The notes under the pieces: model-generated
The model's input: only the letters and a program-made list of their open reading frames with translations
What the model was told of the DNA's origin: nothing
Databases searched by the model: none
Origin: Nitrososphaeraceae archaeon
Lineage (GTDB): Archaea; Thermoproteota; Nitrososphaeria; Nitrososphaerales; Nitrososphaeraceae
DNA length: 34,564 bases
Direction of reading: 5' to 3'
Assembly (NCBI GenBank): GCA_021325295.1
Contig: JAJPHM010000068.1
Span: forward strand, 1-34,564
Position numbers and translations under genes: made by a program
Shown here: piece after piece, positions 23,783 to 30,315 of the stretch
Numbering within the stretch: position 1 is the first letter of the stretch
Layout: every line of letters starts with the position of its first letter

Positions 23783-24685
23783 TCAGTTCAGCTCAAGCTG
23801 ACTTTTGAGGTTCTTGTACCTGTTCCTGACTGTTACTTCCGTGACACCTGCAGCGTCTGCAATATCAGTCTGGGTCCGCCCTTCGCCGGTGTTGAGGCAT
23901 GAAAGATACAGCACAGATGCAGCAAGGCCCATCGGGTCTTTTCCTGCAGATATGCCCGAACGAGTCACATCATGCATTATATTCATGGCCTGCCGCTTTG
24001 TTTTTTCGCTGAGATTTGCCTTGTTTGCCACCTTGACTATGCATTTTAGCGGATCGACCATCGGGATCTTGAGGTCAAGTTCCAGCACCAGCAGCCTGTA
24101 GGTCCTGGCAAGATCTTTTCGCTTGATGTTTCCTATCGCTGCAATATCCTTCAGCGTTCTCGACGTACCGCTTTCCCTGCATGCAATATACACGGCCGCC
24201 GCAACCACAGACGATATTGTCCTTCCTCTTACAAGCCCTCTTTCCTGAGCCTTTCTGTATATGTAAGCAGTCTTTTCTATTATTGGGTCTGAAAGACCGA
24301 GCTTGTCCTTTAGCCTGTCAAGCTCGCTGAACGCTTGCCTCAGGTTCCTGTCCGTGGGCGTATGGGCCTGCGTTCTAAAGTCCCATGCCCTGAGCCTGTC
24401 CATAGTTGAGCGCATTGATACATCCAGCCTGCGCCCGCTGGCATCTTTGTCGGTCTTGCCAATGATTGTGGACAGACCCATATCATGTCGCGCAAGTGAC
24501 CGGGGAATTCCAGTCCTGCTGCGGTCATTTACTTCCTCTGTAGTAAATGCCCTCCATTCTGCACGGCTCTCCTGAGCCTTGTCAGATATTACCAGGCCGC
24601 AGTTTCTGCAAATAATCTCTCCAGATTCTGGGTCGGTAACCGTCTGACCTTTTTTACATATAGAACAGACGATTGACGTTTGCAT
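23783..24685 (-). CDS. tfb: Transcription initiation factor TFB
   Basis: Archaeal TFIIB homologue: binds TBP-TATA and BRE and recruits RNA polymerase. The 300-residue protein has the N-terminal zinc ribbon C7-x2-C10 ... C26-x2-C29, the B-finger/linker RAFTTEEVNDRSRTGIP, and two cyclin-fold repeats (about 105-195 and 200-300) with a final helix-turn-helix ending TVRNRYKNLKSQLELN. All four zinc ligands are present. The minus-strand TATA ATAAAAATAA (plus 24701-24710) is centred 20-26 bp before the ATG: leaderless. The genome may encode several TFBs, as related archaea do; this cannot be seen here. Confidence 0.97.
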   Translation of the reverse strand: MQTSIVCSICKKGQTVTDPESGEIICRNCGLVISDKAQESRAEWRAFTTEEVNDRSRTGIPRSLARHDMGLSTIIGKTDKDASGRRLDVSMRSTMDRLRAWDFRTQAHTPTDRNLRQAFSELDRLKDKLGLSDPIIEKTAYIYRKAQERGLVRGRTISSVVAAAVYIACRESGTSRTLKDIAAIGNIKRKDLARTYRLLVLELDLKIPMVDPLKCIVKVANKANLSEKTKRQAMNIMHDVTRSGISAGKDPMGLAASVLYLSCLNTGEGRTQTDIADAAGVTEVTVRNRYKNLKSQLELN

Positions 24686-24731
24686 ATTGTAAGAAAGTTA
24701 TTATTTTTATCGCGTTTTAACCATATAAACA

Positions 24732-25178
24732 CTACTCAGCAGCCTTGCTGCCTCGCTCTTCAAGCACTGCTACAGGCGCCTGGTCAAGTGTATCTATCAG
24801 CCTCGCTATCTTTGACAGCTGGACTGGCTTGACCAATATACCAATCTTTTTGTCTTCAAAAAACTCATTGCTGGCAAGCTCTTCACTGGCCTGCTCATGT
24901 CCTGTCACAATGAGAATTTTGGCATATGGATGCTTGCGAAGAATCTGCTCGGCAGCCTGCAGGCCATTTAGCTTGCCAGGCAGCCTATAATCCATGACTA
25001 CAATATCAGGCAGGGATGCTTCAAAGGCTTCGAGTGCCTCATCGGCCGTAGGCGCGCTATCTGTTACGATAAACCCCTTGCTTCTCATATAGTCTTTGAA
25101 CGTAAACAGTATATCTCCTTCATCTTCAATGATCATGATCCTGCGACCTTTCCCTGGTTGCAAAGCACTGTTGCCCAT
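24732..25178 (-). CDS. Single-domain response regulator (CheY-like receiver)
   Basis: A 148-residue receiver with no output domain. The full phosphorylation set is present: acidic pocket E18/D19 in IIEDE, phosphoacceptor D63 in VVMDYRLPG, T92 in IVTGHE and K117 in LVKPV. A short C-terminal tail (QAPVAVLEERGSKAAE) follows. Thaumarchaeal genomes carry many such stand-alone receivers, most with unknown kinases; no kinase lies nearby. A TATA-like CTTTTTAATAAT on the minus strand is centred about 25 bp before the ATG, so leaderless. In contrast to the degraded receiver at the left edge, this one keeps every key residue. Confidence 0.93.
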   Translation of the reverse strand: MGNSALQPGKGRRIMIIEDEGDILFTFKDYMRSKGFIVTDSAPTADEALEAFEASLPDIVVMDYRLPGKLNGLQAAEQILRKHPYAKILIVTGHEQASEELASNEFFEDKKIGILVKPVQLSKIARLIDTLDQAPVAVLEERGSKAAE

Positions 25179-25299
25179 GGCCTTATGCAGCCAATCATTA
25201 TTAAAAAGCCAACAGTAGAAAATTACAGAAAATTCTAATCGAAGCCAAGTTTCAGATTTTCTCGAATTCTGCTCCAGCTGTTCAGCAGACCTTCAAGGA

Positions 25300-25569
25300 T
25301 TAGGCTTGAGCGAAAGACGAGTGCCTTGCCGCAAAAGGCTTCTCAATTACAATCATCGTAAGAGTCGACTTGACCTTATCCACATTTCTTATATTCCAGC
25401 TGATAATTTCCTTCAGCTTGTCCATTGTTTCGGCAGTAACTTTTACAATAATATCATAGGCACCATATAATGCACTCACTTCTTCTACCTCAGGCAGCCT
25501 CTTCAGCTCCTGCTGTATTTCATCTTCTGATCCAAATTCGCAGTTTATCAGAACATACGCTGTTGCCAT
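25300..25569 (-). CDS. Stand-alone Lrp/AsnC ligand-binding (RAM) domain protein
   Basis: An 89-residue protein that is only the alpha/beta RAM domain of Lrp/AsnC regulators. Its sequence, from AYVLINCEFGSEDEIQQEL through VEEVSALYGAYDIIVKVTAE to TLTMIVIEKPF, is the complete betaalphabetabetaalphabeta fold. No DNA-binding helix-turn-helix is present. Such proteins may sense amino acids and oligomerise with full Lrp proteins. A TATA-like CATTTATACGG lies about 38 bp upstream. A second copy ends the window at 34439, with closely similar sequence (MDRLRETITWHVRRIDKVRS). Confidence 0.88.
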   Translation of the reverse strand: MATAYVLINCEFGSEDEIQQELKRLPEVEEVSALYGAYDIIVKVTAETMDKLKEIISWNIRNVDKVKSTLTMIVIEKPFAARHSSFAQA

Positions 25570-25742
25570 AGGATACTACTCTTCTATTGTATGCACGCAA
25601 CCGTATAAATGGTAGAAGGATAATTTTCTCCTAAGATCGATTCTATCTTGTACCGTACCGTTCTATCATATCTTGTTCTTATCTTTGCCAAACATGCACA
25701 TGAGTACATTTTTGTTAGAGCTATATGCAGTACTAGAGCAAG

Positions 25743-26003
25743 ATGTCTGATAGGCTGCAATACAGTGGCAAGGTATACCTGTATAGTAGTGGAATGCCAC
25801 AAGATATGATAGAGACAGGCAAGCAAAAACTGGTTGAATTTGGCGTCAATATCGACGATATAGTTGTTATAGAGGTGCCGGAGGGCGTGCCCGAGGGCTG
25901 CATAATGGTCACCATATGGCCCCATTACCTTTCAGTAGCAAAAGTCAAGCGCGTAAGGGATGGGTCGATATATGCTCCACAACTGTTCAATATTCAACTC
26001 TAG
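25743..26003 (+). CDS. Hypothetical protein, 86 residues
   Basis: Unrecognised. It begins MSDRLQYSGKVYLYSSGMPQ and continues with strand-rich sequence (VNIDDIVVIEVPEGVPEGCIMVTIW), ending IYAPQLFNIQL. It has one Cys, no signal peptide, no membrane segment and no motif. The composition suggests a small beta-rich soluble protein. A TATA-like GCTATATGC about 20-25 bp upstream is consistent with a leaderless start. Divergent to the RAM-domain gene; no operon partner is evident. Confidence 0.6.
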   Translation: MSDRLQYSGKVYLYSSGMPQDMIETGKQKLVEFGVNIDDIVVIEVPEGVPEGCIMVTIWPHYLSVAKVKRVRDGSIYAPQLFNIQL

Positions 26004-26153
26004 CCTCTCCTATTTTGTTCGTCCTGCTTTATTTCATTTTATTTCGACCTGCTTTGACAGGCTTGATCAGGCTGCTCCAAAAAAAGTCTGTGCTTCTTTT
26101 CCAAAGCATTAAATTAAATTGAATCTGGTCAGATCAAGTAGCAGTGGCCTGGG

Positions 26154-26300
26154 ATGCTTACATTCTTTTGCCGAAGAAACAGGCACGGTGATTGCCCGGG
26201 GGAGTGGCCCATAAACGAGTCATGTGGTCCCAACCATGACTGCTCATTTGACATAAAGATGACGAAGTGCCAGTGCGGCTGTCATGCCAGTTCAAAATGA
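26154..26300 (+). CDS. Cys/His-rich mini-protein, 48 residues
   Basis: The frame reads MLTFFCRRNRHGDCPGEWPI, then NESCGPNHDCSFDIKMTKCQ and CGCHASSK, with seven Cys (6, 14, 24, 30, 39, 41, 43) and three His (11, 28, 44) in 48 residues. That density of spaced Cys with polar residues is a metal-binding or disulfide pattern not expected from a chance frame. An AT-rich TATA-like stretch (ATTAAATTAAATT, 26108-26120) lies about 40 bp before the ATG, giving a predicted leader near 13 bases. No membrane helix or signal peptide, so zinc or cluster binding in the cytoplasm is favoured. No family recognised, and too short for usual gene cut-offs. Confidence 0.62.
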   Translation: MLTFFCRRNRHGDCPGEWPINESCGPNHDCSFDIKMTKCQCGCHASSK

Positions 26301-26423
26301 TTCTAACTTTATGACCAGCCAAGAAATACCCTGCCGGAACGAGCTATGCCATATTACATTAACATTAAAGTAAGATTTAATTGAGCTTCTGATGCCAGTT
26401 CGGTCTGGTATAAAAAGCAGGTT

Positions 26424-27581
26424 ATGTTATTGGGTGGTTTGGGTTTCTATGCTCTTCAGCTTGGTGCCCTGTTTGGCGGTCCTTCAAGCTCTGGTTCTGA
26501 TGCCAACAACCCGTGGATGTACATTGTATGGTTCGCCCCAATTGTTGTCCTTATGCTTTACGGGCAAAAGTTTCAATCATACATGATACTTAGCGACGTG
26601 TCAAAGTCTCTGGCAAAGCTCAAGACAATGAAAGAAGAAGCCAGAGACGAAGCAATCAAGTATGTCAAAGAGTACGTAAAGTTGCCATCTGATCCAACTT
26701 CAAATATAGACAAGTTCCTGGAATACTTTGCAATTATGCCAGTCGATATTGACCCCTCCGGCCTTGTAAGCAAGCTTGACCATGTAATGAGGACCAAAGA
26801 CGAGCGGATCAGGTCTGAAGTAAGAAAGATGGCAAGTGGAATAGACGAATCAGACATATCCAGAATCGAAAATATCCTCGAAGCCGCAACTGCGCTCAAT
26901 TCTATATACAAAGTGGTAAGACACTTTTACCTGATGGGCAAGCGCACAACAAGCATGTTTGTCTTGGTGCAGCTCCAGATGGCAATGCCGATGCTGCTGC
27001 AAGAGGCAGAGGCCCTGAAAAATGCCATAGGTGCATTCAAGAAAGGACAGCCAATTGGCGACAGCATAGGACCAATGGTTGTTGGAAAGATGATGCTTGG
27101 AAAGGAAAAGCAGCTGGTGGCAAGGGAGACTGTTCTCTGTGAACAGGAGTTTATGAAAAGAAAGATCTACCTTATGAAGGCAGAAGGACCGGGTGGCACA
27201 GTTGGCAGGCCCGGAGAAGCCATTGTCCGCCTTGTGCAGGAGCTTGGGACAAAGATTGACACCATCATTATGGTAGACGCCGCGCTAAAGCTTGAGGGAG
27301 AAAAAACAGGAGAAATAGCAGAAGGGGTAGGCGCAGCAATAGGCGGCATAGGTGTAGAAAAGTATCAGATCGAGGAGGTAGCGACCAGGTTCAGCATACC
27401 GGTTTATGCAATAGTGGTGAAGCAATCGATACAGGATGCAATCACCATTATGCGCAAAGAAATAGCAGAGTCTTTTGACAAAGTAACAGAGGAGGTTTAC
27501 TCAACCATACAGGACAAGACCGAAGAAGGTCAGTCTGTGCTTGTAATAGGTGTGGGAAACACAATCGGGGTGGCCCAATGA
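26424..27581 (+). CDS. DUF1512-like archaeal membrane protein
   Basis: A 385-residue protein that I assign to the archaeal DUF1512 family from its length and order of segments. A hydrophobic N-terminus with one helix (about 31-48, WMYIVWFAPIVVLMLYG) is followed by a helical cytoplasmic part. This contains KYVKEYVKLPSDPTSNIDKFLEYFAIMPVDIDPSGL and a C-terminal alpha/beta part with KAEGPGGTVGRPGEAI, DTIIMVDAALKLEGEKTGEIAEG and VLVIGVGNTIGV. The function is unknown. Its start is uncertain: a TATA-like TATAAAAA at 26409-26416 is too close to the ATG, and an upstream GATTTAAT near 26375-26382 would give a 19-base leader. It ends nine bases before the zinc-ribbon gene, so the two are cotranscribed. 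Confidence 0.75.
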   Translation: MLLGGLGFYALQLGALFGGPSSSGSDANNPWMYIVWFAPIVVLMLYGQKFQSYMILSDVSKSLAKLKTMKEEARDEAIKYVKEYVKLPSDPTSNIDKFLEYFAIMPVDIDPSGLVSKLDHVMRTKDERIRSEVRKMASGIDESDISRIENILEAATALNSIYKVVRHFYLMGKRTTSMFVLVQLQMAMPMLLQEAEALKNAIGAFKKGQPIGDSIGPMVVGKMMLGKEKQLVARETVLCEQEFMKRKIYLMKAEGPGGTVGRPGEAIVRLVQELGTKIDTIIMVDAALKLEGEKTGEIAEGVGAAIGGIGVEKYQIEEVATRFSIPVYAIVVKQSIQDAITIMRKEIAESFDKVTEEVYSTIQDKTEEGQSVLVIGVGNTIGVAQ

Positions 27582-27590
27582 TTGTTATTC

Positions 27591-27785
27591 ATGAAAAAAA
27601 AGGACCCCAAGCCTGAAATCTTTAGCGAGGAAACATGCCAGTCTTGTGGCGAGAAAATAAGGAGAAGTTTTGAGGAAGGAGACTATGTTTTCAGGGCTGG
27701 CTCGCCGTGCAAAAAGTGTTCCTCAGACACAATAATAAGCTCAATCTACGGAGAATATCCTCCTGAAAAGCAAGAGAAAAATTGA
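27591..27785 (+). CDS. Small zinc-ribbon protein
   Basis: A 64-residue basic/acidic protein with C-x2-C (CQSCGEK) and, 22 residues on, C-x2-C (CKKCSSD): a four-Cys zinc ribbon. It starts at ATG 27591; a TTG at 27582 directly after the previous stop is an alternative. It is placed immediately behind the DUF1512-like gene on the same strand, so it is likely cotranscribed and functionally linked. No other domain. Likely a structural metal site for protein or RNA binding. It converges with the methionine aminopeptidase gene. Confidence 0.78.
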   Translation: MKKKDPKPEIFSEETCQSCGEKIRRSFEEGDYVFRAGSPCKKCSSDTIISSIYGEYPPEKQEKN

Positions 27786-27868
27786 TACCTTTTCTATGGC
27801 TTTTTTGTGGTAGTGGCATGACAGGTAGTTGCTTAACTGTAACTGTCTGCTGTGGGCACAACGGTGGA

Positions 27869-28765
27869 CTAGAGGGTGATAATATCTGTGCCGGTATCCT
27901 TTGTTATGATAGTATGCTCTGCTTGGCTGACTACTTTTCCGTTTCCTTCAACCAGTATCGGATATGCATGAATGTTTCTTTTCCTGACAAGCAAGTCTGC
28001 TAGCTGGCGCACCTTTTTTTCTTCATAGATATCAGTCATCCACCGCAAGGCAAACGGAAGGGTTCTAAATCGCTCCCAGATCTTTTCGAGGAACTCATCT
28101 GCATCCGGCTCCTTTACCGGCTTGCGCGAGGTTATCCCGTAGATATTTCTGATCCTACCTTCGTATACTACGCCATGCCCATCCTTTGTAGTCACAAATG
28201 GCTCTATGGCATAGGCCTCGTTTGCAGCAAGGGAAAATGACGAGCCAATAGTGCGGATATTTGGTATAGACCTGCCGGCATGTATAGTATACTGCTGCAG
28301 CGAATGGCCGCTGAGGTTCTGGATGGGCCTGTACCCGAACTTGGCAATCGTAGATTCTATTATCTTTCCTATATCACCTGATTTTGTCCCGACCCGGGCA
28401 ATTCGCACCGCCTCGCTCAGGGCTGCTTCTGCTGCCCTGACAAGCCCCTCATGCTTTGGATCGTAGCAGACAGTGACAGCAGTGTCTGCAATGTATCCCT
28501 GGATCTGGACGCCGATATCGATTTTCAGGATGTCTCCATCCTTTACAACAGTCTGGTCGCCCGGCTCCGCAGTATAATGTGCGGCTATTTCGTTGAGGCT
28601 TACATTCACCGGAAATGCGGGCTCTGCGGTTTTGCTTTTAATTTCATGCTCGATCGATTCGCAAATTTGAAGGAGGGTAGAGCCGACATGGTATTTCCTT
28701 CTGGCATTCTCCCTGACTTCAGACGCTATCCTGCCTGCACGCAGGTACGAGTCAAGAGAATCCAT
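27869..28765 (-). CDS. map: Methionine aminopeptidase, type II
   Basis: Removes N-terminal Met cotranslationally; substrates would include GlmS, whose Cys must be exposed. I start at ATG 28763-28765: the minus-strand TATA CTATATATATCG (plus 28785-28796) is centred 26 bp upstream, whereas the longer frame would start inside or upstream of that box. The 298 residues carry the five metal ligands D83, D94, H154, E188 and E283, plus H63 and H162 of the active site, in KIDIGVQIQGYIADTAVTV, NLSGHSL, YAIEPF and AEHTII. The 60-residue helical insert between E188 and E283 is the type II (eukaryotic/archaeal) subdomain. Confidence 0.95.
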   Translation of the reverse strand: MDSLDSYLRAGRIASEVRENARRKYHVGSTLLQICESIEHEIKSKTAEPAFPVNVSLNEIAAHYTAEPGDQTVVKDGDILKIDIGVQIQGYIADTAVTVCYDPKHEGLVRAAEAALSEAVRIARVGTKSGDIGKIIESTIAKFGYRPIQNLSGHSLQQYTIHAGRSIPNIRTIGSSFSLAANEAYAIEPFVTTKDGHGVVYEGRIRNIYGITSRKPVKEPDADEFLEKIWERFRTLPFALRWMTDIYEEKKVRQLADLLVRKRNIHAYPILVEGNGKVVSQAEHTIITKDTGTDIITL

Positions 28766-28784
28766 TTTCTGGAATCTTCTCATA

Positions 28785-28796
28785 CGATATATATAG
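28785..28796 (-). promoter_or_regulatory. TATA box of map
   Basis: Minus-strand CTATATATATCG centred about 26 bp before the ATG at 28765; it fixes the map start. Confidence 0.6.
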
Positions 28797-28930
28797 AGAT
28801 ATCCGGCTGGCAAGTTTGCGGCCCATTTTCCTTTCCGATTTGCCAGCAGTCAGATATCCTGGTTTAGCAGGCAATTGTTTAGTAAGCTTTGTACTGGTAC
28901 GACATCTATAGCCGTTATAAGATAGAAGCA

Positions 28931-29194
28931 ATGATGGCTAATAGACAGAGGAAACAGTCAGGTAGGAGGCAGACAGATAAAAAATTGGATATCGCAAATG
29001 ATCAGCACGAAAACATATTTGAGATGATAGAAGAATGTAAAAACTCCCAAGAGATAGATAAAAAGATTCAGGTCCTGTACAGAATAAATGCAATGCTGCC
29101 AGAAAAGCACCAGCTTAAAATTCCATCGTTGATTACCAACGACTATATCAGCTTGGCGCTGTACAGAATTGAAGAAAAACTGCTCGTGGTCTAG
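28931..29194 (+). CDS. Small hypothetical protein, 87 residues
   Basis: Unrecognised. I start at the ATG pair 28931/28934. Upstream in-frame codons to 28889 are possible but cross TATA-like elements (TCTATA at 28905-28910, GTTATAAG at 28914-28921). The protein has a basic N-terminus (MMANRQRKQSGRRQTDKK), then an acidic-to-helical region (QHENIFEMIEECKNSQEIDKKIQVLYRINAMLP) and ends LYRIEEKLLVV. The basic tail followed by helices suggests nucleic-acid or protein binding. No membrane segment. The gene converges with the matrixin-like gene on the other strand. Confidence 0.55.
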   Translation: MMANRQRKQSGRRQTDKKLDIANDQHENIFEMIEECKNSQEIDKKIQVLYRINAMLPEKHQLKIPSLITNDYISLALYRIEEKLLVV

Positions 29195-29215
29195 ATAATT
29201 CATGGCTGGCTGAGG

Positions 29216-29941
29216 TTAGGCGGTCCAGCCGTCCTTGCCATATATTTTTACAAGCGATGACAGTTCAAGTGTGGTTATCGGAAGCTGGTCTTTTTGTTCC
29301 CAGTAGTCAAATCGGGGAGACATCAAATACCCTTTTTCTGTGAGCATGTGCGCAAGACCAAGTGCATGTCCCACTTCGTGCCTGGCAGAGTTCCTAAATG
29401 CGTAGGGAGGCAGATTTATCACAGTTTTGCCATCTGCGTGCAGCACTACGGGTGCCAAAAAGATAGCTGCACGGAGCACTTTTCCTGTGCCGTCGTATTC
29501 TACAGATGTATATGATCCTGTTTGTTCAGGGTAGCCGGGAAATTCTGTATAAGATTTCAGAATATAGAATTGAAGAGGACACGACTGGGCGTCAGAAACT
29601 GATCTGGAATATCTTGCAGTTATTGTCCATCCATTCTGGTCGCCGGTATATTCACGAAGGGCCTGACGCCAAGCCTGTACCTGGAGCTTTGTCCACACAT
29701 AATACGAGTTCGGGATCCCCGGCTCTTTGTAAATACACCCTTGTATTGTGTTTGTTTTCCAGTGGTAGTTTGCCAGTGGAACTGTTGTCTCGTTGAAATT
29801 TGTTTGTGGAGAGTAGTACAGTGCTGCATCTGCAGTTGTAGTCTGGAATAACGTGGAGGGCAATGTCACCATCATGGCTAAAAAGAATGCTGACATTGAA
29901 GCAGATGGAAGAGGATTGCCTGCCCGATGGCGGGATTTCAT
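29216..29941 (-). CDS. Secreted matrixin-like zinc metalloprotease
   Basis: A 241-residue protein begun at ATG 29939-29941. The minus-strand TATA ATTTTATTTT (plus 29961-29970) is centred 24-26 bp upstream, which rules out the 57-residue-longer frame. Residues 1-39 are a signal peptide: basic MKSRHRAGN, hydrophobic MSAFFLAMMVTLPSTLF and a likely ADA cleavage site. The zinc site HEVGHALGLAH is at 188-198 (HExxHxxGxxH) and the Met-turn is M207 in YLMSPR; both define the metzincin/matrixin class. C69 and C121 could form a disulfide. It should act outside the cell or at the S-layer. Such enzymes are reported in soil ammonia-oxidising archaea, but its substrate is unknown. Confidence 0.85.
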   Translation of the reverse strand: MKSRHRAGNPLPSASMSAFFLAMMVTLPSTLFQTTTADAALYYSPQTNFNETTVPLANYHWKTNTIQGCIYKEPGIPNSYYVWTKLQVQAWRQALREYTGDQNGWTITARYSRSVSDAQSCPLQFYILKSYTEFPGYPEQTGSYTSVEYDGTGKVLRAAIFLAPVVLHADGKTVINLPPYAFRNSARHEVGHALGLAHMLTEKGYLMSPRFDYWEQKDQLPITTLELSSLVKIYGKDGWTA

Positions 29942-30280
29942 TACTGCAAGCAATCTTTTCAAAATAAAATAGCACAGGACATGACATACACGGTAGACCA
30001 GATTTCGCCTTTGAGGCAAAATGCCCACAATATCCACCGTTGCATTATGCTTACTTATGCTTTTGCAGCCGCCACTTTGTAGATTGCTCCTGCATTGTGC
30101 CAAGCTATCCATAGCATCATGTCATTCAATTTCTCTTGCTATCAAATCGATCAACGACATACAAAAACAAGTTATGATAGCATCAAATGGCAGGGTAATG
30201 CTGCTAGCAAAATCCTTGCCCTAGTCAGGAAAGCAGAATAGGATAGAATAAAACAAAAAGGAAATAAAATAAAATAAAAT
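29942..30280. other. Spacer left of the PINA gene
   Basis: It contains the matrixin-like promoter near 29965 and an AAAAT microrepeat at 30262-30282. Small open frames have no recognisable content. No RNA gene seen. Confidence 0.4.
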
Positions 30281-30289
30281 AATTTTTAA
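30281..30289 (+). promoter_or_regulatory. TATA-like box of the PINA gene
   Basis: AATTTTTAA, just after the AAAAT repeat, centred about 31 bp before TTG 30316. The ATG at 30309 is followed by a stop after five codons, so the TTG is the start. Confidence 0.5.
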
Positions 30290-30315
30290 GTGCTTGAAAC
30301 AAAGAAAAATGGAAT

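Noticed and set aside
28766-28813. Longer start for methionine aminopeptidase
   Set aside because: The extra codons cross the TATA box and have no family similarity.
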